Shown in pieces: positions 42,553-56,600 of a stretch of 64,000 nucleotides of DNA (position 1 is its first letter; the number at the start of each line of letters is the position of its first letter). Source of the stretch: Melitaea cinxia (lineage: Eukaryota > Arthropoda > Insecta > Lepidoptera > Nymphalidae); contig NC_059419.1 in NCBI RefSeq assembly GCF_905220565.1, positions 7,369,326 through 7,433,325 on the forward strand, written 5' to 3'. The notes under the pieces are model-generated. The model was not told the DNA's origin, ran no database searches, and saw nothing but the letters and a program-made list of their open reading frames with translations. The translations under genes and the position numbers were made by a program.

Positions 42553-44560
42553 TATACTGACTTGCAATTTTTGTAAATTGTTAAAAAAATCACCTATAAA
42601 CTTTTGGTTACACTTTTATACATGTAAAAGCGTATAGCTTATTTTGATTAGTTTGTAATGAATAAGTTACATATTTTGTATAAAAACTAAAATGTTGGTA
42701 TACATGGTGGTTGATATAAATGTTGGTATATATATGGTTGGTACGTATAATCTTAATAATAAATAATGTAATTTTATAAAACGGTTAATTATTTAATTTT
42801 AATACTTAATAGCTTGTTCGTCATGATATAATAGAGATCTAGGTATTTACACATTTTAATCCAAAAGCCCTAGAACTAAAAACGCCCTTTACTAAAAACT
42901 AAGAAAGTTTTTTTTTATTTTGTTGTCTGTACCTCGAAATAAAATGACAATGATGTTTGGATAAGGTTTTAAATGAATATTCTAATGAGTAACGTGTCTT
43001 AGTTTATGTATGTGTAAGTTACTTACCTATAAAAAGGGATGTGATATTTGAACAAATATCATTAAATGTTTATGAATATTAAGTTATTTGAAGAACTAAC
43101 CGTTATCGAAATGGAAAGTTTTTGTAAATGGCACAATATTGTATTTTAAATTAATTATGTTAATTATTTATTTCAGTTCAATTTATAAATTTAATGGAGT
43201 TTAAAGGGATGTACTATCGTATTAGAGTGAGTGAATGATGTCTATTATGAGTATTTTTTGTTTATTTAACTTAGAGATTTCACTAAACTTTGAGTAATAT
43301 CTTAATTTTTTTCTGTAAATCATGAATTTATTATCACGATTTTTTACTCGTAGTTAGTATTCTTCATGTACGAGTTTAACAGACGAAAAATTATTGTTTG
43401 TTCATACAAATATAAAACCTAACCTAATTTAAGTACCTATGAATCAAGATCCAATTTGCTAGATTAGGCTTTGTATTTGCGACCATGACTTTAATCTCTT
43501 TTCCAAAGTCTCGCGCCGCTGCAAACGCAACTATTTGGTTTTGAAAACGACAAGTTGACATTGTGAAATTGAAGATCTATATCCACGATTTTGATAGAAG
43601 TTATAATTTTTCGGGATTCTTTAAATATAAAAGTAGGTTTATATCTTTATCATCATTTCTTTATTACGTCACTTGCCCGTCATTTGCAATTGTTGTACTG
43701 TATTCTGCTGCAAAATATAAATATTGTTGTCTTTAACGGGGCTTTTTAAAGAGGAAGAGACAATTTTAAGCATAATATGGTATATAGTATTTACCGGTTT
43801 TTTCTTCTAAAAGTCTTAAACATTATTTTTTAATTTAAACCTTGTTGAAAGTTGCTAAACTTTTTCATAGTCTAATTAATTAAAACATTAAAATATATAG
43901 ATAGACCTTAATCAAAATTAATGCAACTTTTTGCCATATGTACGCATGTCCCAGTGTACCTCTTTAACTAGTTCCGTGTGTTTACGCGCGTGTCCGCGTT
44001 CGACCGGCTTTGAAAGTGAAGTGGTAATGGATTGGACAGAGTTTGATAGCAGTTTCTTATCAGCAGTAATTTATTATGTTTATTTAATTTTATTGATTAA
44101 TTTGTTAATTTTTGACATCTAACCTCAGTTATGTTTTTTTTTGTTTTAAGGAAATAAAAAAATTAAAATAAAAACATTTCACTGTCTCCATGTGAGTACT
44201 TGAAACATAAAATCAGTAAAAATCAAAAATCATAATGTAAAAGTTCTTAATTTATTTAGGCTTACAAAAGCACTTTGAATCGGCATTTAAATAATATTAT
44301 ATTCATTTTAAATGATATTATATTCATTTAAATTATTCTTTAAAAATATTATGTTATATTGAAGATTCTACCGATTCGGAATGTAAAATTTGCAGAGTGG
44401 AAGTGAAAAGAAAAGCACCCATCTGTCATAAATTTATGCGCATGAAAAAAAAATTACTGTATTTCAATGAAAATAAGTATAAATTAGACAACGCAAAGAA
44501 GTTTTTATTAAACATAATAAACAAGAGCTTTATTCATGAGGCACCAATCGTTTACCACAC
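42553..44560. other. AT-rich stretch, no gene seen
   Basis: A 63-codon plus frame at 43931-44122 has a GC-richer start but no recognisable product. No splice-bounded exon is evident. Confidence 0.4.
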
Positions 44561-44760
44561 CTGTACAGAAGGAGAGGTTGCGCCCGCGCATGTACTCGTT
44601 CACTTCTCCTCAGTCGACAGCCGACAGTCACAAGAGACACGTCTTACAATGACATAAAAATAAATCTGTGCTGTGTATTTAATATTATAAAAAAAATTAA
44701 CTGTACTATTATGAAAGTGTGAGTGAAATGCTACAGCCCAGAATCAGTGTTTGTGATAAA
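44561..44760 (+). promoter_or_regulatory. Candidate promoter and 5' UTR of the signal-peptide gene
   Basis: A GC-richer patch contains an insect initiator TCAGTCG at 44610-44616 (start A at 44612) and leads without an AG/GT break to the ATG at 44761. No TATA box lies at the right distance. The 86-codon frame at 44397-44657 crosses this region and is not a gene. Confidence 0.3.
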
Positions 44761-44821
44761 ATGGCGGGTGTTTTTTTTAATCTGTTTGTCATCGCACTCC
44801 TGTGCTCTGTGACATGTCAAG
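44761..44821 (+). CDS. First coding exon of a host gene encoding a secreted or membrane protein
   Basis: AAAATGG gives a good start context at 44761 (an in-frame ATG at 44728 is weaker). The exon codes MAGVFFNLFVIALLCSVTCQ plus one base: a short N-terminus, a 13-residue hydrophobic core and a small-residue cleavage region, that is, a clear signal peptide. It stops at a consensus donor, CAAG/GTAAGT, after codon position 1; a phase-1 intron behind the signal peptide is common in secreted proteins and receptors. The rest of the gene is not found with certainty, so the product cannot be named. If 63497 is its next exon, the intron is 18.7 kb, but that would end the frame after seven residues. Confidence 0.5.
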
Positions 44822-46783
44822 GTAAGTCAAATGTCAAATTTTTAATATACTGCCTCATCGCTAAAAGCGGATCTCGTAATTTATGCAGAACGCTGGATGC
44901 CTACAGATAATTTATTCACACAAATACAATAAATTAACCAAAAAGTATATTAGTATTTTTAATCGACTTCGCATTTTTTAATTCAAATTTAAAATTAAAA
45001 TACAGGTTAAAAAAAATATAAAATACTAGTTTCAAAGGATGGTAATAATATCTTGGATAAAAACATATAAAATATATAAATCTACGTATAAAAGCCTCGA
45101 ATGATCCACAAAAGCTTTTACTATTGAAGACATCAACGGGCGCGAGTCTCTACAATACGACATTGCAAAATAATAACAATATTTTACGCGTTTATTATGT
45201 TGATAAATGTAAAAGTAGGTTTTAATTGTTTCAAAATAATTAATTATGAATGTTTTAGCAATTTAAAAATGTAAAAAGTAATTATAACGACACTCTCTTT
45301 TATTATTATTTTCTTATTATTTCTGTAGTATAAGGGGAGTAATACTACGAAGAGAAACACTATTGATTAAGGTTGTTACAGAAAAGGTTTTAAGAGAGGA
45401 GGAGATTGATAAAGATAAAACTCAGAAAAATAGAAAAAGAAAACTTAAATTATTTTTATTTAATAATTATGACAACAATTTTAGAATTTATATATTAACC
45501 AAGCTCACTCACACAGTTTTGCACATATTTTTTATTTTCGTGTTTATTGTTGTGCTTATTTGCGCTAGGAAATACGTTGAACATAGATTTTTTTTGTTTC
45601 GTAAATGACAATAGACTGATTTAATAAAAAAAATTATAGATTATATAACTTGAATATCGCTAAAAATATAAAAACACAATAAGAAAATATAAAAAATAAA
45701 AAGAGTAATAATAGACTCAAACCTTCAATTTTTATTACAAAGATTAATTTTTTTTTTATTATGTAGAAACTTCACACATTGCGTAATCTTAGTCTTCGTT
45801 ATTTTAAAGTTGTATAACATTAATAATGTCAAGAGTTGAACTTTAAATGAATTCTTTTGATGATACGAAATAAGGTATTACAATAATTGTAATTACTACA
45901 CTTTAATTGCACAAGATTTAAGTTGCAATTAAAGAGAGTGATTGTTTTACGTTAATTTAATTTAAGGTGAACCTTTTCACATGGTGTGGTGACCTGAATC
46001 TACCTATTTTATTGTCACTGTTTCAACTTTTAAAACATGCTGTATTAAAGGAAGCTGATAACAATTATATAATTTTTACAGTGTTTTCTATGTCAAAATA
46101 TATTTGAATGAAAATTATACGAGGTTAGAGTAAAATAAAGAGAAACTCTGTTTCAAGAAAGGTTCAAAATTTTTGATTTTTGCTAGTCAGCGAACCCTTT
46201 TTAAAATTAAAGTCGAATAACATACTCCTTACAAAAGTTGAATTTGTGCCAAATAAACATTTGACTATCTACGAAATAATGATAATCCAACCAAAATAAA
46301 ATGCATTTGAAATATACAAAAATTTCGCGATAAATCTGTCTTGAGAAACTATTTGAAATGTAACGACGTATATAATATACACGTGAAGCAAGAGTTTACA
46401 CAAGAGAAGTGAACGGTCAACGCTAAATGCCAAATAGCTCTTAGCGTCTTCAGATCTCACACATTTTAATCGCAAGAATATTTAGTTGTATTATAAAACA
46501 TTGATGTAATATCTCGGCTCATTCTAATCACATTAAAATTGCTGTGAATTTGTCAAATGTCTTATATTTTAGTTTCATAATTCTATTCTACTGTATTATG
46601 AAATGACACTGTTGACATGTTATGACATATTTGTATTTTGACGCATGGCAAATGTGGAAATTAAATTGTTTAAGGCATGAGAAAAGTTTGGGTTTATAAC
46701 TAAAAAAAATATGTTGTCTAATTGTAAGATAGTTGTATATATATTTAATTAATTATTATTATTGTTAAATTTTTTTAAATGAG
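44822..46783. other. AT-rich stretch, probably intron, no exon seen
   Basis: An 81-codon frame at 45363-45608 is Lys/Ile/Phe-rich and looks like chance in AT-rich DNA. No repeat recognised. Confidence 0.4.
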
Positions 46784-46933
46784 ATAACTCCTCGCCTTAT
46801 TGCCTCCACTGGTGACAAGAGGGCTGGTGCATTTTTTGCCCAGAGAATCGGCATAGCCATTCAACGGGGAAATGCTGCCAGCATTCTTGGCACAATTCCA
46901 CGCGGACATGATTTATACCAAAACTATCTGTAA
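46784..46933 (+). pseudogene. C-terminal scrap of a retroelement polyprotein
   Basis: A 49-codon plus frame to a TAA: ITPRLIASTGDKRAGAFFAQ followed by RIGIAIQRGNAASILGTIPR. The TGDxRAGxFxxQRIxxAIQRGNAAS phrase recurs at the C-terminus of reverse-transcriptase-type polyproteins in insect genomes, as I remember it. A short 3' tail with an A run near 46987-46996 follows. The upstream part is missing, so this is a 5'-truncated insertion. Confidence 0.55.
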
Positions 46934-49621
46934 ATATTTAGTTCTTAAGTTGTGAATTGTAAATGTGTATAATATTTTAAAACTATTAAAAAAAAATATT
47001 GAAGTTATAGGTACTTCTTTTGGCGCACTAGGCAAAAATGTAGAGAGTAAATTTAAAAAAAAACCGACACCCTGAAGTTAAGTAGTGAATGAAGTATAAC
47101 TTCTTACGTGCGTACATAAGTACACACACACTTTTATAAATAGTTTAATACGTTGAATAATAGTTCAATTGCTTAACTGAAATGTACAAACTGCTAGTCA
47201 AAATATATTTTTGGATCAAATTGTAAATCCAATTGGCTATACGTTCATTTTTCAACCACCTAAAGTTTGACTATTTTTAGTAAATTTATCTCTAACCAGG
47301 AAATAATATACATGTTACTGTGATTTTAACAGCGGGAAAGTAAAAACAGGTCAAAATATGTCTTCTGTATTTTTTTACTTTGGTAAGAAGTTATGTTACT
47401 TATATAATATTTCATATACATAATTTTAATCGATTTTAAAGTTTAAAACCTGACGCGTTTAGTGGTTGTTTTTCTTATTCAAACAAGCTTTATTTAATGT
47501 ATTAATGTATGTAGATTAAATTAAAATTATGCATATATTTAATAGTTTATACACATAAAATATATTGATTTACAAAAAGTATTCCGGGAATACATTATTT
47601 AATATGATTCAATCTTTAAATTTAATTAATTTAAACAGCTGGTATAACTTATTTTTTTTTCCCAGAAGTAATTATATCATGCTGGATTCGGTTCTATTTC
47701 GTAGTATACTGTGAAAAGATATATTTGAAATTTTTTCATCAAAATTGATTTCATTGAAAAGTCCCCTTCACACACGAACATTCACACATTCATACCTATA
47801 GCATAACTCTCCACATTCAAATAAAGTAATAGATCGAACAAGTCGCGACCCCTTTTAGATCAAAAGTGAAACTGCTCGTTGCGTCAGCGCAAGATTTTGG
47901 TCTTTAACAAGTGGTCACGATTTAGATTCGATATTTAAAAAGGAACAATTCATTCTTTCATTTCTAACGACAAAATAAATAAAAGAACAAAAAAGATTTT
48001 ATTTAATAGCTGGCACTCGCCGATTTGCATGGAGAGTTTATTAGGAGAATATTTTTTTCTTTTGCCTATTACTGGTCTATTAAATGTGTATCACTAGCTA
48101 TAAACAAAATATTTTTGTATTTTTTAAGTAATGCACATTAATTTAGTGATTAACCATCTTAATTTTGTCTTATAAATGTGTTTATATTTTAACTTTGATG
48201 AATGCAATGATTGATTATGAAAAAAGAACAATTTTTCTTTTTGTATATCTTAAGCTTCACTCTTTTCGTTATTCTGCTTTCAATAACACTGATAAAGTAA
48301 TAAAATAACATCTTTATTTATTTGTAATAAAAAAAACGTAATTAAACTTTAGTTTAATAAAAAATTACAGAATCCCACAGAATAATAACTTTCAAAAGGC
48401 AATACAAGAATAAAATTATTATATTAATAACTTCAGCATAGATTATAGAAATGACCAACGTCATTGCGTATACATAATTAACCTCCAAAATCTAAATCAC
48501 AATCGTTATACCCACTCATTAATACATACCATTTACATGTATGATATTTCGATATCACAGAAAAAAGTAGAACATTACAGTAACCATAAAGCTGTTATAC
48601 CGAGAGACTTTCCTACTGTTTGGTTAGGAATGTCCCGTATTTTATAAATAAGGTCAACACTAGTCTTGACTTGTTTTCGATGTATGGTAGAAATGCTGGC
48701 GGGTATCGGTGTAGTATATGATTTAGGAATTTTGATTACGATTAATTTATACCATTTTACATAATTCTTTATTGTAACATACACATAAAAAAGGATTTAT
48801 ACATCTAATTAATTTAAAAAAACATTTAGTTTTTTTTTACCGCGCTCATTATTATACTTATCTACTAATCTTATTTGAAAAAATAAAACTAAAAATTGAC
48901 ACAATAAAAAGGTTATAAATAAAAGTTAACTTCAAATGTTCGAATATGTTAACTAGTAACGAGACACATGAAAAATAATTTAAAGCAAAAAAAGTAAAAG
49001 TTTGACGGCAATGTTAAAAATTACTCTTAATAAAATGTCTATTACAATTAAAATAACATTTATTTAAATTACACAGACACAATATTAACTAATTACTACA
49101 TTGTATATTATGATGTATTTGAAATAATAAAATTAATATTTTTAAAGAATCTCTCTCGAAAGAAAGTTGTGACGTATAAATTCTTGAGAGCGTTTTCTTT
49201 ACTCGTCAAGTGTAGCCACACCCTGAACCTGTAGCTGAGTGGGTCAGTACGACAGACGTGCGTGAGCGCCTTATTGTTTGATAACGTACATAATATAATG
49301 TATGATAATATACCTATTACATTGAATGATATTATTTTTTTATACAAAGATAATTTATTTGAAATTTAAGAATATCATTCATGTTTACAATTCACAACTT
49401 TAGAACTATATTTATGGATAACTACGATGTTATGATATTATTTGTATATGTTGTCATATTTCTTATATGTGTATACTATTGAATTCACTTATTTTAATTT
49501 TTATTGCATACTTTCTTTACTAAGGTTTTTAAAATATGAATAATTTAATATCTTGAAATAACTATTTTTATTCTTAAATTTAGATTACTTTCCATTTTAC
49601 GCTTTTGAGTTATATAAGTAT
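46934..49621. repeat. AT-rich stretch with a short family D fragment
   Basis: At 47010-47135 text such as TATAGGTACTTCTTTTGGCG and AAGTATAACTTCTTACGTGC occurs; the second is the reverse of words at 54525-54560, so both are pieces of one interspersed family. A minus frame at 48575-48784 has protein-like parts (SISTIHRKQVKTSVDLIYKI) but no known relative. No exon is supportable. Confidence 0.4.
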
Positions 49622-49690
49622 ACTAGCGACCAGCCGCGGATTCGCACGGGTGTAATGCTGATACTAAATATAAAATATAAAATAAATATT
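49622..49690 (+). repeat. Short LINE-tail fragment
   Basis: ACTAGCGACCAGCCGCGGAT, then TTCGCACGGGTGTAATGCTG, related to the reverse-oriented scrap at 36961-36998. Confidence 0.5.
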
Positions 49691-51695
49691 TATAATGTAA
49701 GCGCAAAAAAAATGTGTTTATTTATGACATTACATTAGAAAAGTATCAGTGTTATTCTACTATAGTATACGTGTATTATGCATATAAACTTTCCTCTGGA
49801 ATCACTCTATTTACTAAAGAACTAAGCATACAGACTAGATCTAAGCATACAGACAACGGGAAGCGACTTTGTTTTATACTATGTAGTGATTGTGTCGTCT
49901 TGAATTTCAACAGTCCTAAGAAATTCATCATTAAGCTCAATACACACAGAGTTTAAAAGTCATAATTTTTCTGAAAATATACGTATTTTAGGCTATATTA
50001 ATAAGTATATAGCTTTATAAATAAGCGATCTAACTAAAACGTATTTAATTTCAAAAGATATAGTTATTATTGCTCAGTAAATTAACGCACCGTTTATAAC
50101 CAACACTGAGTAGGTTAACAGAACGCAATCAGAATTATAAAATTTATAAAAATGTAATTGCCTTATATAACTGATCCGATTTTAATTATTCTTTCTATTC
50201 ATGACTATATACGCAATGAAAGCTTACTTGAACGTGTTCAATACATAATATTATAAAATTGTATAACCTATAACACTTCAGGTTAAGTGACTTGTTAAAA
50301 TTGTAGTTTTACTTTTGCATATAAATAATTTCGAACAACGACAATCAGATATGGAATTTATGTCAATATTCAATTCCTACTTTTAACTGAGTATATTTAT
50401 TTAATTTTCTTAATCAACTTCAAAAAATTAGAAATTTTTTAATTTGATTTTGTGTTTTATGTATGATACTAGTTCCTCATAACTTTTTACTGGGTTTACC
50501 GATTTTGATAACTCTTTTGTCTAAAAGCCAGTGCTTGTCGTGTGGTTTCATTAAAATTTGAACAAGATCTGACGAGAATTTTTGAATTATCCCTAATAAA
50601 GCGTATTTAATCCAATTCGACTACGTTATTAATAATATGTATTTTACTACACAACAAATACAATTATTTATATTACTTGTTACGGTATATAGAAGAATTA
50701 ACCATTAAACACCTATTTTAAGTGTCACTGCTAGCCTGCTAAACTGTAAAATGACTTATCTCTACTGGTCAATGACCGCTTCTTATATTTAGGATTAGTA
50801 TTGAACCCTCTGCCATCTCGGGTTAACGGATATCGACCTATAAGGTCATGTGTGACACATACAGTGACGTGCACTTTTTCTAAAGGTGCTTATGCTTACT
50901 TCGCCGAGCAAAAGACAGTATTTATGCTTTAGCGCTAAAGTATTATGTAGCGGTGTTGGCTCTACAATCTTTTGGTCACTCGTTCACATACATATCCGCT
51001 GCTATTATCGCTAATACCTAAAGGATTTTTACTTATTGCTGCAAAAATTTCAGATAGTTATCACATAAAATATTCTGAAGTGTTCTTTTCTATTTCACTA
51101 TTAATCTCAATTTTATTTTAGTATGGGAATAGAAATTCGTAAACTGGAACTTAAAGTTCTATTCTATTACTTGAAGCAAAGTTATACCTTTTTGATAAAG
51201 TTTCTAATAGTGTAATAATAAGTTATGTGAAAGATTTAATACCCTAAAAACTTTGAAATAGATCTAGTTAGTCTATATTTTATTATTCTCTAAGATTTTA
51301 ATTGTGTACATTTTTATGGTAAGTTTTTCAATATAATTAACAACAAACTTTGATTAAAAACATATTTTTTTACCTTTTAAAAATATTGAAAAAAAATACT
51401 ATCAATTCTCATGATTAATGTTTTCTGAAGCTATCAATATAATTTATGATTGATTGAAGGTTTTGTATCATGTGCAATTATTAATATTTATTATACACAT
51501 GCTCGATTTGTACGATCGAAACAACATTTTATTTAATTTTATATTTCACGACTTTGTACACAGATTTATTTCTTGTAACTTTTTATTAATTTGGTTTTCT
51601 ACGAAATGATGACTTAATTTAAAAATTGCAATTTTTATTTATGTAGACGTATGTTAATAAACATTTAGAAATAATTTTGATATAAGTTAATAATT
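49691..51695. repeat. AT-rich stretch with a diverged repeat, no gene seen
   Basis: At about 50408-50620 phrases such as TTTACCGATTTTGATAACTC and TTGAACAAGATCTGACGAGA mark a decayed relative of the family at 38712. The 80-codon frame at 49714-49956 is not recognisable. Confidence 0.4.
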
Positions 51696-51761
51696 GTTAT
51701 AATTAATTATAATAACTATTACAATTAATTATGATAACTATTATAATTAATTATAATAATT
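51696..51761. repeat. Three tandem copies of a 22-bp AT repeat
   Basis: Units 51696-51717, 51718-51739 and 51740-51761 share the ATAATTAATTATAATAACT theme. Each unit is itself nearly palindromic (AATTAATT). Confidence 0.85.
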
Positions 51762-52794
51762 ATAAACATTTTGAGTTCCCGATCTTTTAGCCTTATTACT
51801 CTGAAAATCACGAGAAAGTATAAAAATTTATAAAATTAGGTGTGTCTATAAATAAATTTCAAAACTGAATTTCAATTGATCGATCTTCAAAACAATTTGA
51901 AATTAGTACGAATGAAGTTAATTAACATAGTTTTACGCTCCTGCGTGTTATGAATTGAGGTAAACATGTATGGGTTGTGTGTGATGTTTAGTGATGAACG
52001 GAAGCGATAGCGGGAACTACTTTCATTTTAGTAATAATTCTTGTCATTTTTGAAAAGAGAATTTTTTCTTTTAATTACATTTTTAATTATATTTATAATT
52101 CAGCCTCGAAGTTGTACATCGTATTTTGTAATGATGCTTGCTTCATACATCAATAGGTATAGTTGAAATTTGTATATGATTTTGTTAGTGTAATTATTTA
52201 ATTTTCATTATCGTAGCAATAAGGAAATGGAAATATCTTTGATACATTTTTTCATATACTATAAAAACAGCTTATTTTAATAGACCTCCAAACGTTATCA
52301 CTATATTCACAACCTTACCACTTTCACAATCCGATGAAAGGTCAAACAAGTTTTGTCTGTTCGAATGTGTGCGTAACGTGAATTGGTATAGCATAAAACT
52401 TATTATAAACTCTTGCTCCTTGAGCCTAAGGTCGAAATTTCTATAGCAATACATTTGATGGTACACAGTCGACTTTCTAAATTTTTCGGCGTATCTTTCC
52501 CGCTATGAAATAATTTTATAATACAACTAAAAGGGCGCAAAATTGGATTATATTAATATATTATAAAAATGATAAATACTTTTATTTTTTTTTATTAATA
52601 TCTCTACAGTGATGGTATGAACCGTTACTTACTTAAGTGTAATCGTTTTTTTATGATTATTTTTATATATTTCATTTCTACTTGGATTAGATTGTAAAAT
52701 TTACAAAAAACGTCATTAATTATTATAAGAAATTACGCGTATTATCAGCTCAATATAAGCATACTACAACATTTGCTGTGTGGTTACGGTAGTA
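51762..52794. other. AT-rich stretch, no gene seen
   Basis: No feature; the minus frame at 52272-52466 is not recognisable. Confidence 0.4.
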
Positions 52795-53062
52795 AAGAAT
52801 ATAGCCACCCCGTCTCTTCCCCTTGGGTGTCGTAAGAGGCGACTAAGGCATAACACAGTTCCACTACGACCTTAGAACTTAAAAAGCAGACTGATGGCGG
52901 GATAACCATCCAACTGTTAGCTTTGAAATACACGGGCCGAAGAGGGGCAGCAGCGTCTTCTGTGCGACAAAGCCAGCCCTGCGGTCGCTAGCCCGCCTGC
53001 CCAGTGCGGTAACTGTGGACAAAACACATAAGTTATGAAAGCGATAGGCTGATGTGATGATG
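52795..53062 (+). mobile_element. RTE-type LINE 3' end fragment
   Basis: It starts with ATATAGCCACCCCGTCTCTT, contains GGGTGTCGTAAGAGGCGACT, GGCGGGATAACCATCCAACT and GCGACAAAGCCAGCCCTGCG, and ends GCGATAGGCTGATGTGATGA. It is the plus-strand counterpart of 6108-6420, with a small internal loss before the end. Confidence 0.75.
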
Positions 53063-53422
53063 AAGATGATGTGAAGATGATGTTTGAGGTAAAGCTTTTT
53101 ATATTCATAAAGAATACTTTATGAATGTAAAGTATAAAGTGTTGAAGCCCAAAGAATTAGGACATAAAACTGTAAAAAAAAATCTTATTGTATTGTGGCT
53201 GTGTAGGCTAAGTAAAACATAACATATTTATATGTTACAATATCTATGTTTCAAAGGCTATTTCTAGTTAGTGTAATTGTGTAACTTCAAAAACGTAATA
53301 TAAAAATGAGGTAAATCGGTCAAGTAGGTCTCAAGTGATCTTTCATTCAGGCGGCTATCGGCTTGATTGTTCAGGTTTATTTAGACAAGTAATAAATTTC
53401 GACACATTTTCTTTCATAACTA
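53063..53422. other. AT-rich spacer, nothing seen
   Basis: No feature. Confidence 0.4.
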
Positions 53423-53695
53423 GATCGGTAAACAAGCGTACGGCTCACCCAATGGTGAGCGATTACCGTAGCTTATAGACGTCTGCAATACCATCGCAAG
53501 CGCGTTGCCGGTCCCTATCCCCGATTCCCTCCAGGACCTCTGGTTACCTTACTCACCAACAGGAAGACAACACTGCTTGAAGACAGTGCTATTTTTGCTG
53601 TGATCTTCTGTAAGTAAGTGTGTACTTCCCGAAACCCGCGGAACAGAAAGCAGGGCCACTACAAACTGCGTCAACGGGCTAGTTTATATTTATTA
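53423..53695 (-). repeat. Retroposon family C, nearly complete copy
   Basis: On the minus strand it starts CTAGCCCGTTGACGCAGTTT, a tRNA-like head with a B-box-like GCGGGTTTCGGG. The body includes CTTACAGAAGATCACAGCAA, and the end CACCATTGGGTGAGCCGTAC. A copy near 63885-63998 keeps the poly(A) end. Other fragments are at 503-611 and 17609-17790. It looks like a tRNA-headed SINE. Confidence 0.65.
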
Positions 53696-56600
53696 TTTAT
53701 ATGATAAATTATTGATTTTCTTATATAGACGGGTATAGAGGCAGACTGGACGATTATTCAAACCAAATTTAATATTAAATAAATTTAAACATATACAGCA
53801 TTAAGAATAATAAAATACGCGATTTAACATAAATGATATTTTTGAACATCTCAATAATCATAAAACCTAACACGATTTTTATAACTTATGTAACAAGGTT
53901 TCATATATCTTTAGTTTTTAAATCTTTATTCAAAGAGCTCTATCACGAATCGTATTATTTCTATAAAGCCTTCGTAACGAGAAATCTAGGCTCGATACTG
54001 TATGTCCTTTACATTCTTGTCAAACAATGACAATTATAAAATCATTAATAAACTCTTATTACATTGAAATAAAGATCAAAATCGTGTGCTATTAAGTAAT
54101 ACGCCTAAGAAAAAAAGTATATGTTTTTTTCACTGTTTCATAGCTGTGACATAATGGAGTTGTGTGTAATATGTTTCAATCGTTATGTGGAATTGATACT
54201 AGGAGGTTTATTATTGCCTGTTCTGTCTATATAACAAAATTCTAGAGATTAGTTGTTTGTCTTGTTGTTTAGGAGCCTTATTGTAACTAATTACGATTCG
54301 TATGTGAAGGTTCTATACAAGTTAAATTGTGTGTTGTTTATTGATCAATATTAAACACTATAAAACTTAGCTCACCAATCGTAATCTTTTTATCAACAAA
54401 TTAAGTAATTATCGTAATTATTATTATAATAAAAATGTGATGAGAAGCTTTAAACAAATTAAACTGTAAAAAGGTTAGGATCACAGATTTATTCATATTA
54501 GTCTATCTCATACAAAAGAAATGTGTGTGTATGTACGCACGTAAGAAGTCATACTTCATTGGCTAGCTAACTTCATGTTGCTAACTTCTACGTCGTTGAC
54601 TAGCTAACTTCAGAGTTTCGGTTTTTTTGACGGTGTGCGCGCGCATTGTAAAAGTTTTCTCTAACGCACCACAAGAAGTATAACTTCAAAAAATAACTTA
54701 AAAACTTAACCGGCAATCATATTTTACATGCGTTATCTAAATTGTTCTCTTTGAATGAATATATAAATGTTTTTGTCTAATCATCGTTCTCTCAGCAAAT
54801 CTTAAAAAAAATACTATGAAGGTTCCTATAACGTTGTATAAAGGAGATATTAAGTTCATAAAAACAAGATATAAACAGGGATACGAAAATAAGTCGAGAA
54901 TTTTATAATAATATCTCAATTTCAAATGAAGATATTAAAGAAAATAAAAAAACAATAAATCGAAAATATACTATTATAACCGTCTTACGTATAATCGTTC
55001 ACGATTGATATCGTGAGATTTGTACTAAAATATTTTTTCTTTAATTTTATACTGAATAAACCTTCATAGATCAATTATGATTTCCTAGGCCGTGACCACA
55101 CTTATAAAAATACCATTACTTCGGCAGTTCGACAATGTCATAATACATATTAAGGAGAGTAGGAAGTGCATATAATACCCCCGCAGTTTCTTTATATAAA
55201 TAGAGGTTAAATTAATTGTAATAGTTTCGTTACGTCATAGTTATGTATATAATTATAATACTAATAAACCAAATAATCCTTTTTTCTGTATGTTAGTGAT
55301 GTGACTTTGCTAATTGCTCTACACAGACGAGGCTAATAACCTGATGCATCTGTTAAGATTTTTTGCATGTTTTAGTAAACATTTTCTAGTCACGATAGCA
55401 GAACTTGTTGGTTTTCGCTTGCTGTAAGCTTTCTGGCAGAACTATCTAACAGACCCAGAGACGCCTGCAAAGCTTATATAAATTGCAACTGAAATTAGAA
55501 AACAAAAACATAATTTATTTTTTAAATTGACAGTACCTATCAAAAAAATTTAAAAGTCGTATTTAAACTGTATTTTCTCGAGACAACATTTAAAACGTTA
55601 ACATAAAATGTAAAGAAGCAACAACTTAAGTACCATTTTAATAAATTAGTTGAACTGTACCTATACTTGACTAGTACTTTCTTACAATCTCGCTCGCTTG
55701 AGTTATAACTCACCTACATTATTTCGAGGCAATATATCCTAAATATAACAGAAGTATTTAAGTTGGAAAGTATCAAAGATTATTACGAGATAATAGATAC
55801 ACATAGTATATGAAACAAATAGATATCGCAAAAGATAGCGATCTGTTCCCGTAAGAGTAAGAAATTGCACGCTATCATCTGTGACCAGCTATTATTATAT
55901 ACGTAACGCTGTTAGCTTTACAATTTACATAATGGACTTCCGTGCACGTAAGATAATTAGGTTTTGAAGAAGGAAAGTAGGTAAAAGTAAATATAATGTT
56001 TTTTGTGGATCATATAAATTGACCACCTCCCTTTGCATTTCTAGTATCTACTAGGATTTGCTTATACGAAATCTTATTGCGTCTAAGAATTACTCTAATG
56101 TCTAGAATTAAATCTATAAATAATGTCATATCAAAAATAACTTCATTTAATCATTTCAAAAACACTTTGACTCGTCATGTTGATTGAGCCTTATTCAAAT
56201 AATTTTGCTAAAAAATCTCGTTTGCATCTATCAGAATAAAGTTTTAAAAGTAAACCTTTATTAAAAGTTTTATTCATTTCAATACCAAGAAACAAGTCGC
56301 AAACTGAAAACTAGTAATCAAATAACGCTATGTATTAAATTTGAAATTGAAATACAGTAGTTCAAATATCTTATCGACGACCTTCGCCGGTGACAAAATA
56401 ATTAAATTATTTCGACCAATGCGGTTATATAACCACGAATTAATTATTTTCGACACGATCAACCAATGTTACTTCCGTTAAACTATTTGTCCTTAACTTT
56501 ATTTCCGATTAAAATTATTCGGAAGTTTTAATTTGTTCTAAATCTAGAACATTCTTTAATCATTACAAGCGATCATGTAATTGGTATGTAATTTAGATAT

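Noticed and set aside
44397..44657. 86-codon plus frame before the signal-peptide exon
   Set aside because: Lysine-rich AT-driven sequence crossing a probable promoter; no homology.
48575..48784. 69-codon minus frame with protein-like segments
   Set aside because: No known relative, no splice signals and no neighbouring coding sequence; too weak to list as a gene.
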